Positions 1 through 10,890 of a DNA stretch of 64,000 nucleotides are shown piece by piece. Location: NCBI GenBank assembly GCA_930367215.1, contig OV884060.1:104556151-104620150 (forward strand), given 5' to 3'. The notes beneath the pieces are model-generated. The model was given only the letters and a program-made list of their open reading frames with translations. It ran no database searches and had not been told where the DNA came from. How positions within the stretch are numbered: the stretch's first letter is position 1; each line of letters begins with the position of its first letter. Both the position numbers and the translations under genes were made by a program. The stretch comes from Pollenia angustigena (taxonomy: Eukaryota > Arthropoda > Insecta > Diptera > Polleniidae).

Positions 1-100
1 ATAGACATCATACAGATATTACTCCTAAATCATTCGAACTGTCGTTGGAGGGTATCAAAGATTCGGCACAGCCGAATATATCACTCTTACTGGTTTTTTT
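1..100 (+). repeat. 3' edge of a dispersed repeat
   Basis: This stretch reads 'catcatacagatattactcc' followed by 'gagggtatcaaagattcggc' and is nearly identical to 63046-63141 and 63737-63831 at the other end of the window. It is therefore the 3' edge of the dispersed element described at 62500-63831, truncated here by the window start. No coding content is claimed. Confidence 0.7.
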
Positions 101-1160
101 GTAGGATTCGACTTTTATGAGTCTTGCTGCTTTCAATGCGCCATTGCTTATGCGGTTCTTTGAATAATTCTAGGGACTCCCAACAATATTTTTTCGCGCT
201 CATTTTTTGTTGTAAACTCCTTAAAACCTCGACAGAACTAAACGTTTTTAACATACACTTCACAAGTACACTGTACTTTTTTACAAACTTGATCAAATAT
301 AATACTCGTTTTGATTTTTACTTAGTTCACTGCGTAAATACTTAAAACACTGCACCGTGCAATACTTAACCACTAAACAAAATAGTTTGGTATACACAAA
401 ATCATCGCTTATTAAAATTTTTTTTTTGTAAAAAATTCATTTTATTACTTTTGACTAAATATTTGTAGGTCTTTGTAAAAAAATCTTATTTAGAAATTTT
501 TTAAAAAATTATTTAGTATTTTTTTTTTAAATTTATATTTTTATATATTTTTGATCACTGAAGAATATAGACATCAAATTTTTCGACAATTTATTTTTTA
601 CATGTCGAAATATTTTATTTCTGTACAATTTTATTGCAAAAAATTATTTAATAAATTAGTTTAGTTCTGGCGTAAAATTTTAATACATACATGTGTTTTT
701 AATTAAAAAAAATGTTTGGCCATTTCTTACCCATTTTATTTTTTAAATTTACCAAACAAGTTCTGGCAATAGAGGCTTAGTTGCATTAAGCTGGGATCAC
801 ACGATTGCCGCAATGCACCAATTTTCACACTTTTTAATACATCAATCGTGTGACTGCACAACTAATTGGCTCTTGTACCAATCGAGGACAATATTTTGCT
901 TACTTTTACCAATCAAATGCAACCCTGGTGAGGCAATCGTGTGACTGTTTGCTATGCAACCGCGCGTCAAAAAAAATAACAAAATTGAACCAATATTTAT
1001 TGTCTTCTCGTGCGGCAATCAAACAACACAATACGCGCCAATAAATTCCTTTTTTTTAATAAATTTTACATTTTTGCGTTTCCTTTAGTAAGTAATGAAG
1101 ATAAATGTGTATTTATATATTAAGCATTTTAGTTTTTTTCAATTTTTGCTATACATACTA

Positions 1161-1378
1161 TGGGGGGTGTGCTGGAAATCGCAAACGCAAAACGCAAGAA
1201 TTTGGAGGCTGTTTATAATACACTTTTAATCAAATTTTTATAATTTTTGTTATAAAATTCTGTTTAATAGAGAAATGTTTGTATATTTGTCATAAAATTC
1301 TTTTATTACAGAAATCTTACTAAAAAACAACTTTTAAAATTCTTGCGTTTTGCGTTTGCGATTTTCAGCACACCCCTG
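1161..1378. mobile_element. Tc1/mariner-type MITE (CAGGGGTGTGCTG family)
   Basis: Inverted ends of about 40 bp (right end reversed reads CAGGGGTGTGCTGAAAATCG, left TGGGGGGTGTGCTGGAAATC) flank an AT-rich middle. TA dinucleotides border both sides (1159-1160 and 1379-1380). Related copies lie at about 6672-6840 (decayed) and 50166-50345. There is no coding capacity. It sits inside the PIF/Harbinger-like element at 789-6060. Confidence 0.65.
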
Positions 1379-1879
1379 TATGTAGCTTAGACTGGTCGCA
1401 TCTTGTATGGGATTTTTTTTTTTTTTAAATTTAAATGTTTGCGCTGCTTTAAATATGAGGTTTGGTGTAAGAAATCAAGTCCTAATTTTTCAGCTCAATC
1501 CGACGGTGCCTAGTCGTGCCAAGTGGGGCCCAAAGTTCCCCATACGACAAAAAAAACATCTATTCAATCAGATACTAGATGAAAAGCCGGTCTTAAAGAC
1601 CGAAAATCGAAAATCTGGCTTCGTTACGATCTTCCGCAGAGAAAATACTTTAAGTATGCCAAATTTCAGCTTCCTATGTCATCAGATGGCTTCAGAAAGT
1701 TGCGGAAAGAATAGGACATACATGCAAACATTCTTACATACTAAGAAATTATATATTGTATAGATAGATTAAAGTATTTGCAGTTTAATATTTTAGTATG
1801 ATACGAACGAAAGATTTTTAACTAATTTTAACAAATTCGGGGTCGCTGAATCCAGTGGTGCTAGCCGTTTTTTTAGGTT

Positions 1880-2365
1880 AGCTTTAGTTTTCGAGATATA
1901 CCGTTATTTCGAAAATTAAGGATGTTGCACAACATATGTTCGCGCAACTCAAAAACGCTTTAGCTTATTGAAAAACTAAAAAAAACCGAAATTCGGCAAT
2001 AAAATTTACTTTAAGAAAGTTGAAACTTTTATCTTCATATTGGCTTTGGTTTCCGAGATATACCGTTATTTCGAAAATTAGGGAGGTTGCACAACATATG
2101 TTCGCGTAACTCAAAAACGCTTTAGCTTATTGAAAAACTAAAAAAAAACGAAATTCCGCAATAAAATTAACTTTAAGAAAGTTAAAACTTTTTTCTTCAT
2201 ATTGGCTTTGGTTTTCGAGATATACCGTTATTTCGAAAATTAAGGAGGTTGCACAACATATGTTCGCGTAACTCAAAAACGCTTTAGTTTATTGAAAAAC
2301 TAAAAAAAACCCGAAATTCCGCAATAAAATTTACTTTAAGAAAGGTAAAACGTTTTTCTTATATG
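1880..2365. repeat. 162-bp tandem units in the left foldback arm
   Basis: The word 'gagatataccgttatttcg' recurs at 1893, 2055 and 2217, a period of 162 bp. Each unit also carries 'acaacatatgttcgcg' and a 'cgctttag.ttattgaaaaac' segment. The inverted right arm has two units (about 4630-4920). No coding function is seen. Confidence 0.75.
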
Positions 2366-3072
2366 CGCAGTCGTTTTAGAAACATAATTTTTTTTCTGGA
2401 AAAAAAAATAATTTTTTTATTAAAATTTCGGAATTTTTGTTTTTAAAAATTCATGAAAAATGCAGCTATGCTTCTAATTTTATGGAGACATATAAAAAAC
2501 AACATTGCATACAAAACAAGCCATGAATGATTAAAATCTGTTAACAACTTTTGATTTTATGTATTCACAAAAGACGAAAAATTTTAATTAATATAAGAAT
2601 TTTATTAAACCGCCATATCGTCGTGCCGAAGTTATCTTGCCGTATATCACAAAAATTTTTTTTTGGGAAATCGAATTTTAAGGTTCAAATTTTTATACAC
2701 AAAAATGTACGTGAAAAAAGTCTTCCAATATTTTTGTCAGATATTGTGTTTGAAGTTCTTTATCGATTTATGTAAAAATATCCAAAGTCATGGAAAAAAA
2801 TTTTCAAGTTATAGCCATTGTCACGTCCGAAAAAAATTTTAAATTTTGCCGTATACGCCACTTTTTGCGATATATTTTTTAGTTTGTGGGATATAAGTCA
2901 AAATAAGGTATTAAAAACCTACATTCACGTGTTTGACCAATATTGAAAATTACGTTATAATAATTTTCAAAACGAAAATTTATGCAAGTGAGAAATATAT
3001 TTACGTATAGTTATAAATTTTATATTATCGAATTTCCTTATGTATGAATAATTTTAAGTTTATTATTACTTA

Positions 3073-3844
3073 AGGGTGGTCTAACCATAATGCACGATGT
3101 AACTGTGAGTCACACCGTAACGTCAAATTGTTGTCCAACTTATTTTGACATTTCTTGGTATCAGTGCCAAATTCAACCATGAAGAGGTTCAGCAGTGAGC
3201 AGCGCGTTAAGATTGCTGAAGCCTTTTACGAAAATTGGCGGTCAAATAAAAAATACATTTTGTGCACATCTTGATTTTTTTGGTCAGCATAATCGATCAA
3301 ATGTGTCCACAATCGGGATAATTGTGCGCCAATTTTAGCAAACCAGCTCTGTAGGAAATGTGAAAACGCCTGTGCTTGCATGCTTGGCGCGGTTTATAGC
3401 CAGGCAGCATCATCGGGCCTTACTTCTTCGAAAATGAGGTATGGTGTTCGCAATCGCGAGCTGAAAATGGATTTATTTTTGCCATGGAAATGGAGGATAT
3501 GGACCTAAACGATAAGTAGTTCCAAAAGAATGGCCATGTTAATTGGCCGTCACGATCATATGATTTGAAACCGTTGGCCTTCTTTCTTTAGTAATATTAA
3601 AAATAAAAAGTGTACGTCAATAAGCCAAGAAGAAGAAAGAAGAAATTCAAGAGCTAAAGACAGATAATTTGACACATTAAGTACATTGAACCTCAATAAT
3701 GTCGATTTGGCATTTGGCCGATAATTTGTCTCACACATAGTTGTCACAGATCCTTCTATAATAATAAAAAATATTCAGATAATTCGCTAAAAACTTTTTG
3801 TTTTATTTACAATTTACATTGTGCATTATGGTTGGGCCACCCTG
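3073..3844 (+). mobile_element. Mariner-type element, transposase decayed
   Basis: The ends AGGGTGGTCTAACCATAATG (left) and the inverted CAGGGTGGCCCAACCATAAT (right) are flanked by TA at 3071-3072 and 3845-3846. From 3179 a reading frame starts MKRFSSEQRVKIAEAFYENW, the helix-turn-helix N-terminus seen in mariner-like transposases, but it soon fails. A C-terminal piece follows near 3521-3590 (QKNGHVNWPSRSYDLKPLAFF), matching the mariner 'WPPRSPDLxPLDFF' block. The catalytic middle is missing, so this is an internally deleted relic inside the foldback element. Confidence 0.75.
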
Positions 3845-4325
3845 TATTTTCAACCTTTAATTGCTTAGCAATAAAATGAATTTAGGCAATATAGCAATAA
3901 TTCCATCAGTATAAAGAGCCGTTGTGTACTACGTCCGAAAAATATCTTTACATATAAAACGAAAAATGTTAAAAAACAGGAAATATTTATAAGATAGTCT
4001 ATTTTTTGTAACATGCCTAATATACTTTGTTCACATACAACAAGATAACGCAAGATTTTTTTAATTAAAAGTTTTGATACGTTTTTTGTCGTATATCCAC
4101 AATTATGCTACATACGGTATTATAACGCATTAAATTTTTCGTAAAAGTGGATATACAACAAAATGGCTTCGTAATATCTCATTAACCATAAGAGATAGAG
4201 ACGTGAGGATTGCGCAGATCGATAGATCTGTTAAATTTACCACAGGAAACGGTCTTATCTCATTTTTTTCGATTTTGTGATATACGACAAGATAACTCCG
4301 GAACGACGATATGTGTATAATTGAA

Positions 4326-4451
4326 ATTCTTATATTTGGCCCGTGTAGTGCCTAGGATGCCTTAAGAAGGGTCAAATGTATGACTGGATTTGGTCATACA
4401 TTTGACCCTTCTTAAGGCATCCTAGGCACTACACGGGCCAAATATAAGAAT
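4326..4451. repeat. Perfect 59-bp-arm palindrome, 8-nt loop
   Basis: The left arm 4326-4384 and right arm 4393-4451 are exact reverse complements, separated by the loop TGGATTTG. Each arm contains GGCCCGTGTAGTGCCTAGG. It lies between the two arms of the 4 kb element, immediately before the right arm begins. It could be the remains of a small MITE or a very recent inverted duplication. Confidence 0.9.
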
Positions 4452-6063
4452 ATTGTTTTTTATATGACTCTATAAAATTAGAAGCATAGCTCCATTTTTA
4501 AATTTTTTATGAATTTTTAAAAACAAAAATTCCGAAATTTTAATAAAAAATTTATTTTTTTTCCAGAAAAAAAAATTATGTTTCTAAAACGACTGCGCAT
4601 ATAAGAATAACGTTTTACCTTTCTTAAAGTAAATTTTATTGCGGAATTTCGGTTTTTTTTGTTTTTCAATAAACTAAAGCGTTTCTGAGTTACGCGAACA
4701 TATGTTGTGCAACCTCCCTAATTTTCGAAATAACGGTATATCTCGGAAACCAAAGCCAATATGAAGAAAAAAGTTTTAACTTTCTTAAAGTAAATTTTAT
4801 TGCCGAATTTCGGTTTTTTTTAGTTTTTCAATAAGCTAAAGCGTTTTTGAGTTGCGCGAACATATGTTGTGCAACATCCTTAATTTTTGAAATAACGGTA
4901 TATCTCGAAAACTAAAGCTAACCTAAAAAAACGGTTAGCACCACTGGATTCAGCGACCCCGAATTAGTTAAAATTAGTTAAAAATCTTTCGTTCGTATCA
5001 TACTAAAATATTAAACTGCAAATACTTTAATCTATCTATACAATATATAATTTCTTAGTATGTAAGGATGTTTGCATGTATGTCCTATTCTTTCCGCAAC
5101 TTTCTGAAGCCATCTGATGACATAGGAAGCTGAAATTTGGCATACTTAAAGTATTTTCTCTGCGGAAGATCGTAACGAAGCCAGATTTTCGATTTTCGGT
5201 CTTTAAGACCGGCTTTTCATCTAGTATCTGATTGAATAGATGTTTTTTTTTATCGTATGGGGAACTTTGGGCCCCACTTGGCACGACTATGCACCGTCGG
5301 ATTGAGCTGAAAAATTAGGACTTGATTTCTTACACCAAACCTCATATTTTAAGCAGCGCAAACATGTAAATTTAAAAAAAAAAAAAATTGCGACCAGTCT
5401 AATGTAGCTGTTAAGTGCGAATATTTTATTAAAGATATTTAATAAAACTACGTATTATTTTATATGTTAATTTTTGGATTTTCGTAAATTTTTCTTAAAA
5501 TATTTCAAATGAAACTATTCAACAAAAATTTGTATAGTAGGTACCTATGTATATGAACAAATTTTTCGTTTTTGATGAACATACCAACCAGAGAACAGCT
5601 TTATGCGATTGAAAAAAAATCGCATTTAATCAACAACAACAAATACACTCGCTTGCGGTCATACAATCAAACTTGCGAAACCGCAAATATTCGCTGCTGG
5701 TTTGCAGTCATTCAAATATTGCACATCGTGCCTTTTTATTTATACAATCGTATGAATAAATCAAGAAAAATTGTGATTTTGCAGTTCTCTGATACCAACT
5801 AGAACTTCCAAACAAATGAAAAAGCTACCACAACAGCTGTTTTCGCAGTTGTCAAGTAAGAACAATCGTGTGACTGTGCTGCGGCAATTATTGTACCCAT
5901 TTCACTTTGTACCAACTAGCGGCAATAAAATTTGAATAAAACAGGGCAATCGTGTGATTTCAGAATATTTGATTGGTGCAATTTCTTTATTGTGCCTCAA
6001 TAAAGCACAATAAAAATTGTGCCATATTGGTGCATTTGCGGCAATCGTGTGATCCCAGCTTTA

Positions 6064-7284
6064 TAGTTAGCGTAATTTTTCATAACGATTTTTTTAAGTG
6101 GACTTTGCATGAAACGATGGTCCAAAATTTTGGACTAATCTTGATATTTCCTAGTCATAACATTAATTTGACGCTAATTTTATGGCAATATTGATATCCT
6201 GCTTATGGCATAAAATAATTACGGCCCCTTTTGTTGGCGTGACACACGATGTTTAACCGCTGTATTATTAACCAAGTCATATATAAAATATGATAAATAT
6301 TAATTCTATATTGCTTTTGCTTTCAAAACATAAAACAAATGAGTTAAAAAGACATAAATTGCTTAGAGATTGGTCCACATTTTGTTTTAAACTTTTTTTT
6401 GCTAGATTGTACTCCCAAAGTGCTTAAGAGAAAAAGAAAAGTAGTGTTAATTGAAAAATCTTATGGAAATTTGGCAACCTGATCATATTTTTAATTGATC
6501 GGTTTATGTGCAAGGTCTTCGGATAATATAATATTTTTTAGGTAAAATTGGTCTATGATTTTGACTAGTTTTACTAAGTTAAAGAGTTTTGTGTTTTCTT
6601 ATTGTTTTATTTCAACACGAAGGAAAAGCACATGGTTGAACTTTGGTTTAAAAAACAAACTATCAGGGATATCAAAAACGTTAAACGCAAGAATTTTAAA
6701 AGTCGTTTTATTATAAGATTTTTATAATAAAATAATTTTATGACAAATATTTCTCTACTAAACAGAATTTTATAATAAAAATTATAAAAGTCAGATTCAA
6801 AGTGAATTAAAACAACATCAAAATTCTTGTATGTTTTCCGCATTGGTCACAAACAAACTATAGTTTTCATCATTTCTATTGTCACGATTAACGAAATATG
6901 TTTGTGTATAACTATAAAATGTATATCTCCCTTGAAACTTTAAATATGGTTGAAGTTAACAATATAATGTTTAAATAAAAGCACTACAATACTAAACAAT
7001 TTTCAAACGTTGTATGTTTAAGGTTAAACAAATTTTTAAAAGTATCAAAAAATTGGTTGTTTTATTCTCAACAATAGTTAATGCTTTTCAAATATTTGCT
7101 TAGTTCTCTTAAAATTCTCACATCCTTTTTCTTTTAGTTATTGATTTAAATTCAACAAATTAGTAAAACCGAAAACTGATGATGCTAAAAAATATTTAGC
7201 GAAATGTGAGTGTTAACTATGGAAAAATGGATAAACCTTAACTGTTGGCTTATTGTTGGTTAAATTTACTTATTTAGTATCTTA
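6064..7284. other. AT-rich non-coding stretch, probably hexokinase intron
   Basis: No supported gene is present. A decayed copy of the CAGGGGTGTGCTG MITE lies at about 6672-6840. A segment at about 6890-7000 ('cttgaaactttaaatatggttga') resembles 21500-21550. If the hexokinase gene continues on the minus strand beyond the window, this is intronic. Confidence 0.5.
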
Positions 7285-8098
7285 ACAACGAATATGCCCG
7301 GAGCTTTGATTTAAAATTGAAAATGATTTGAAATCAAACGTTTTCTCAAACGACAAACGTTTGATAATAAATTGAAAATCATAGCATTCTCAACAAAAAG
7401 GGGAAGTTATTATCAAGTTGAAAAATGCCTTTATTTTCAACTTGCTTTCAAACGTAATTCTCAAATGTTTTTCGAATGTAGATATTAAAACAATGTGGAA
7501 CATAAATAAAAATATTTTATTTTTTTAATTTAAACTCATTATTTATTTAAATAAACTGTGAGATAAACATTCGGCAACATAGATAAAAGATGAAATGAGG
7601 TTCTTTCCGTCCTCTAATTCTTTCAAAGAACCCATTTGCTCCCTTTTATTTTTAGGATTGTAGCACCGCGATCGTCCAACAAACTTTTTTCACTTTGCCG
7701 TTTTATTTTCCTTTTTTTTTGTATTCTTTATCATTGGAATTACTCACAAATAATTTTTAATTTTCACAAGAAATAAACTGTACAGTGTACACTTTATATT
7801 AAAACTTATTTTTAATAGTAAAACACATGTAACCACAAAGTAAAAAATGTAACTTTAATCGCCATTTTGAATGCTTTTTTCGCTTTAGTGTTGCCAATTT
7901 TATTTTTGATTTGAATTTAACATTTGAAAAACATTTGACATCAAATTGATAAAACATTTGATATCAAATGTTTATTTTGAAATCATTATCAATTTGAATA
8001 TAAATGTTAAATCAAACAATTGAAAAACTTTTGAGAATTGTGTTTGATGTCAAATGATAAAGTCATTTCATATCAAAGGTTTGACTTCGTGTTTGTTG
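7285..8098. repeat. Inverted-repeat element rich in 'TTTGAT..AAATGA' words
   Basis: The left end (AACAACGAA... then TTTGATTTAAAATTGAAAAT) and the reversed right end (AACAAACACGAAGTCAAACC then TTTGATATGAAATGAC) are similar over about 70 bp. The same motifs appear at 18385-18895. It is a diverged non-autonomous element with no coding content. Confidence 0.5.
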
Positions 8099-8686
8099 GG
8101 TAAAAGAATTCAGCAATTACAATTATATTTAATGTTAATGTTGCGAATAACGACAGTAAAATTTTGATATGCCATTAACAATTTTAGAAATAAATAGTTC
8201 ATATAAAACACTTTGCTTACTATTTAATTTAGCTATAATAGAATAGAACGAGGAAAAAAATTAAAAAAATCTCCTCTCAGATTCATTCAGTACGTGTGAA
8301 ATTAAAAAAAAAAAAACAAAAGCAACACATTTAGGTTTTTTCTGTCTTCTTTAACTTGCTCTTATTTCATTTGAAATAGTTTTTCTTTAGAAATCGAATA
8401 ACTAAATATATCGAAATATAACTAATTTCCCATTTGTACAAAAGAACCGATTGATTTTTGCAAAACTAGCAACTTTAAAAATATTACAATACGGTATAAT
8501 TAAATTCAAACAAACAGCACAAATGCGGCTCTATGCTCACAGCACAAATAAGTAAAGTAATTTAATATCTTTTCATTTTTCGAAAATTAAAAAATGTTGA
8601 ATATAATATAAAGTAACCTTCGGAAGGAAATAATTCCCAGTTTCTATTTGTAATTTAATATCTTAATACTTTTATGAACTACTTAC

Positions 8687-9539
8687 CGGAAATCATTTTC
8701 TCATATAGTTGAGTGCCAGCATTTAGAGATTTCTTATCAATTATTTTGTCGTAATCCGTACGTATAAAGTCTAATAGACCACTGTCGCCAAAAGCACCCC
8801 ACTCGGTGTTTACTAATACGTTTTTACTGGCTGCTTTATACTCAGACTCTAACAAATCGACATTCTCCACACGTTCTACATAGCAGGCATTACAACCAGT
8901 ACCAACAATCACACCAATGCGACACTCAGGATTACGATGAGCGCAAGACATTAGAGTTCCGGTGGTATCGTTTAGTAGGGCCATAACATGAATTTCACAG
9001 TCTCCCCTACGAGCAATGGCCTCCTTGAGCAAACGCCCAACATCCTCTCCCTCTACCCCTGAACAATTAAAACCCTTTGTCCAACGTACCAAAAGGGCTT
9101 TTGTGAGTCCGAGTTGAACACAAGGAAAGGAAAATGTAAAGCCCAAAGGCAAATGTTTATTTCCAAGTTTATGTTCTTGCACAAAGATAGATAAACACTT
9201 GGCTATATGATCGAATAGTTGTTCTCCAGGGCCTAACATTATTTCCTTGGGAATGGCATAAATCATTGACTCAACGACAGCCTCATGATGTCCCTTCAAA
9301 GTGACAAGCAAAACTCGAAAGTTTGTGCCACCCAAATCCAAAGCCAAGTAGTTCCCCACTTCGTCGCCTGTAGGCAAATCCTGAACGTAAGTAACATAAC
9401 ACTTTATATCCGCTTGACTGTGTTCGGTCTTTGACAATCCCTTGCGTATTTCATTGCAGAAACGCCTAAACACTTCCTGAATTTGAGAATCACTAAGTAC
9501 AAAAGGTTTAAGGAACTCTTTTAGACGTTCGTCGTGCAT
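8687..9539 (-). CDS. Hexokinase, first coding exon (partial gene)
   Basis: Hexokinase phosphorylates glucose and other hexoses with ATP at the entry to glycolysis in the cytosol. This exon encodes 284 codons plus one base. It begins MHDERLKEFLKPFVLSDSQI and covers the small domain and part of the large one. Visible motifs are the phosphate-binding LALDLGGTNFRV (about residues 82-93), the sugar-binding LGFTFSFPC (about 147-155), the WTKGFNCSGVEGEDV loop, LNDTTGTL with the catalytic Asp (about 205), and GVIVGTGCNACYVE. It stops at TCCG|GTAAGT, a good 5' splice site, after YEKMISG. Fly hexokinases are about 450 residues, so about 160 are missing. No continuation is seen at 1-8686, implying an intron longer than 8.6 kb or a severed copy. 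The exon has no frameshift or internal stop. Which fly paralogue (Hex-A, Hex-C or testis type) cannot be decided here. Confidence 0.93.
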
Positions 9540-10193
9540 TGCGGACGATTGTTTTTACAGAATAGATGTTTTATTTATTATGAAACTTGAAACGCGAAAC
9601 GTTCCTTTTTTATTTTATTTAGTTTAAATTTTACTAAAGTTACAGAAAATCTTTAATAGATGTTTGCCAATAATTTAAAAAATTAAATTTATTATTAATA
9701 TTTATTTTTCTTGGGACGCTTTATTGCGAAAAATCGCTGCCCGAACACTGTTAGGGCTGACAGTCAAAACTAAATTGGTAAGAGTAGAATTTGTTCTCGC
9801 AAACTTATTCGCTGTCATAATGAAATATGCCTTGGCAAAGTTGGCTGGAATGATTTAAATTTGATAAGAGTTTATTTTCTAATTGTGCTGTATTTTCTTA
9901 CACTTTCTGTGTATATAATTTTATTACTTCGCGTCGCTTTTTATGAGCGTTATTAGTGTAGTTTGCTTTAAAGGCAAGCTAACAGCTTTTATTTTTCGTA
10001 CCCTCTTCCTCCATTAAGGTTATAGAAAATTTATATTTTTGATAAGACAATAGAATCTGGCTATAGCAGACATAAGTTTTTTTTTTACAATAATTGTGTT
10101 TGGCACAAATCACCGCTATAACGAAAAATTTTCTTGTCAATAAAACTGCACAAAAAAAAAAAATTGCGATAAATTGTCAATTTTATGTCCATC
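9540..10193. other. Upstream region of hexokinase
   Basis: This is AT-rich sequence 5' of the hexokinase start codon on the minus strand. It should hold the 5' UTR and promoter, but I see no clear TATA box or initiator. There is no coding frame of note. Confidence 0.4.
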
Positions 10194-10195
10194 AA

Positions 10196-10370
10196 TTGAG
10201 CCGTTTATTTTGAAAGTGGCATAAGTCACTTTTTCAAAAAAATCGAGTTAATCAAGTTTATCTTCTCGAAAGTTAGCATCCATATTTTTAAACGTGTTAA
10301 AACGCAAACCCTTAAATATCTCGACTTAAAAACAAAATGACTTATGCCACTTTCAAAATAAACGGCTCAA
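10196..10370. mobile_element. Short palindromic MITE (TTGAGCCG ends)
   Basis: The ends TTGAGCCGTTTATTTTGAAA and the reversed right end match over about 34 bp (…GTGGCATAAGTCA). The total length is about 175 bp. No coding content and no convincing target duplication. Confidence 0.6.
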
Positions 10371-10521
10371 TTTTAGTTTTTAAGCTTTCGCTTATCTATT
10401 TCTTATAAATTTTATCATAAATATGTAAGACATTTATTTTCGCAATAGATTTGTATGGATATACTTAAAATATTTATGTATTCATACGGAAATTTTAGTT
10501 GTTTTTGGTTGACGATCACTA

Positions 10522-10656
10522 ACTGCTAGGCCCACGATGTCGACAAGAACATTTCTTTCGCAAATTTATAAAGAAAACAATAACAAAAACTAAAATTTTG
10601 TTTTCAATATAGATATGCGAAAGAAAAGTTCTTGTCGACATCGTGGGCCAGGCAGT
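10522..10656. mobile_element. MITE, ACTGCCTGGCCCACGA family (copy 1)
   Basis: The inverted ends ACTGCTAGGCCCACGATGTC and (reversed) ACTGCCTGGCCCACGATGTC match for about 40 bp with a short AT-rich loop. Family members are at 18952-19096 and 52235-52394. The flanking bases do not give an unambiguous duplication. Confidence 0.65.
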
Positions 10657-10795
10657 TAATCTAAATAAAAGAAATTACTTAATAGAAAATTTTACATGGT
10701 TCCACATAGTAAATTAAAAGTATTTTTGTTAGTTCAATTGGAAACTTGCAAAATAGAAATTGAACTGGGTTGGCTATTATGATATGTATGTATAT

Positions 10796-10890
10796 CGAAG
10801 ACGGCAATTGACAAGAACCCGCAAGGAAGCAGAAGCAGACGTAGGACTCGGCTACACCTTCATACGAGAATCAGAAATAGCCAAAACAGG
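10796..10890 (+). pseudogene. Fragment of non-LTR retrotransposon ORF2 C-terminus
   Basis: A short frame reads KTAIDKNPQGSRSRRRTRL. This resembles the 'WNPQGxRxRGRPxxTW' tail found at the C-terminus of some non-LTR reverse transcriptases. It is very short and broken, and it may belong to the same family as the RT piece at 63892-64000. The call rests on this one motif. Confidence 0.35.

Larger units (their letters stand above)
1388..5401. mobile_element. 4.0 kb long-inverted-repeat (foldback-like) element with 8-bp duplication
   Basis: The ends are TAGACTGGTCGCA and its reverse complement. They are flanked by exact 8-bp direct repeats ATGTAGCT at 1380-1387 and 5402-5409, which suggest a hAT-like integrase. 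The left arm runs to about 2507 and the right arm starts at about 4452, so the arms are about 1.1 and 0.95 kb. They differ because a 162-bp internal unit is present three times on the left and twice on the right. The centre holds a mariner relic (3073-3844) and a perfect palindrome (4326-4451). Open frames in the arms (1407-1763, 5036-5284) mirror each other and are repeat sequence, not genes. Partial relatives occur at 24555-25027, 25838-26400 and 49889-50547. Confidence 0.75.
789..6060. mobile_element. PIF/Harbinger-like element, split by nested insertions
   Basis: The termini are inverted repeats of about 33 bp starting AGCTGGGATCACACGATTGC, at 789 and reversed at 6060. The flanks are direct TTA duplications (786-788 and 6061-6063), the usual PIF/Harbinger target. 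Internal motifs such as 'caatcgtgtga' recur in both arms. Without the insertions at 1161-1378 and 1388-5401 the element would be about 1 kb. No transposase reading frame is visible, so it is non-autonomous. The family call rests on the TTA duplication and TIR only. Confidence 0.7.

Noticed and set aside
1407..1763. Open frame of 118 codons mirrored by a frame at 5036-5284
   Set aside because: Both lie in the arms of the foldback element and are the same sequence in inverted orientation, so this is repeat, not a gene pair.
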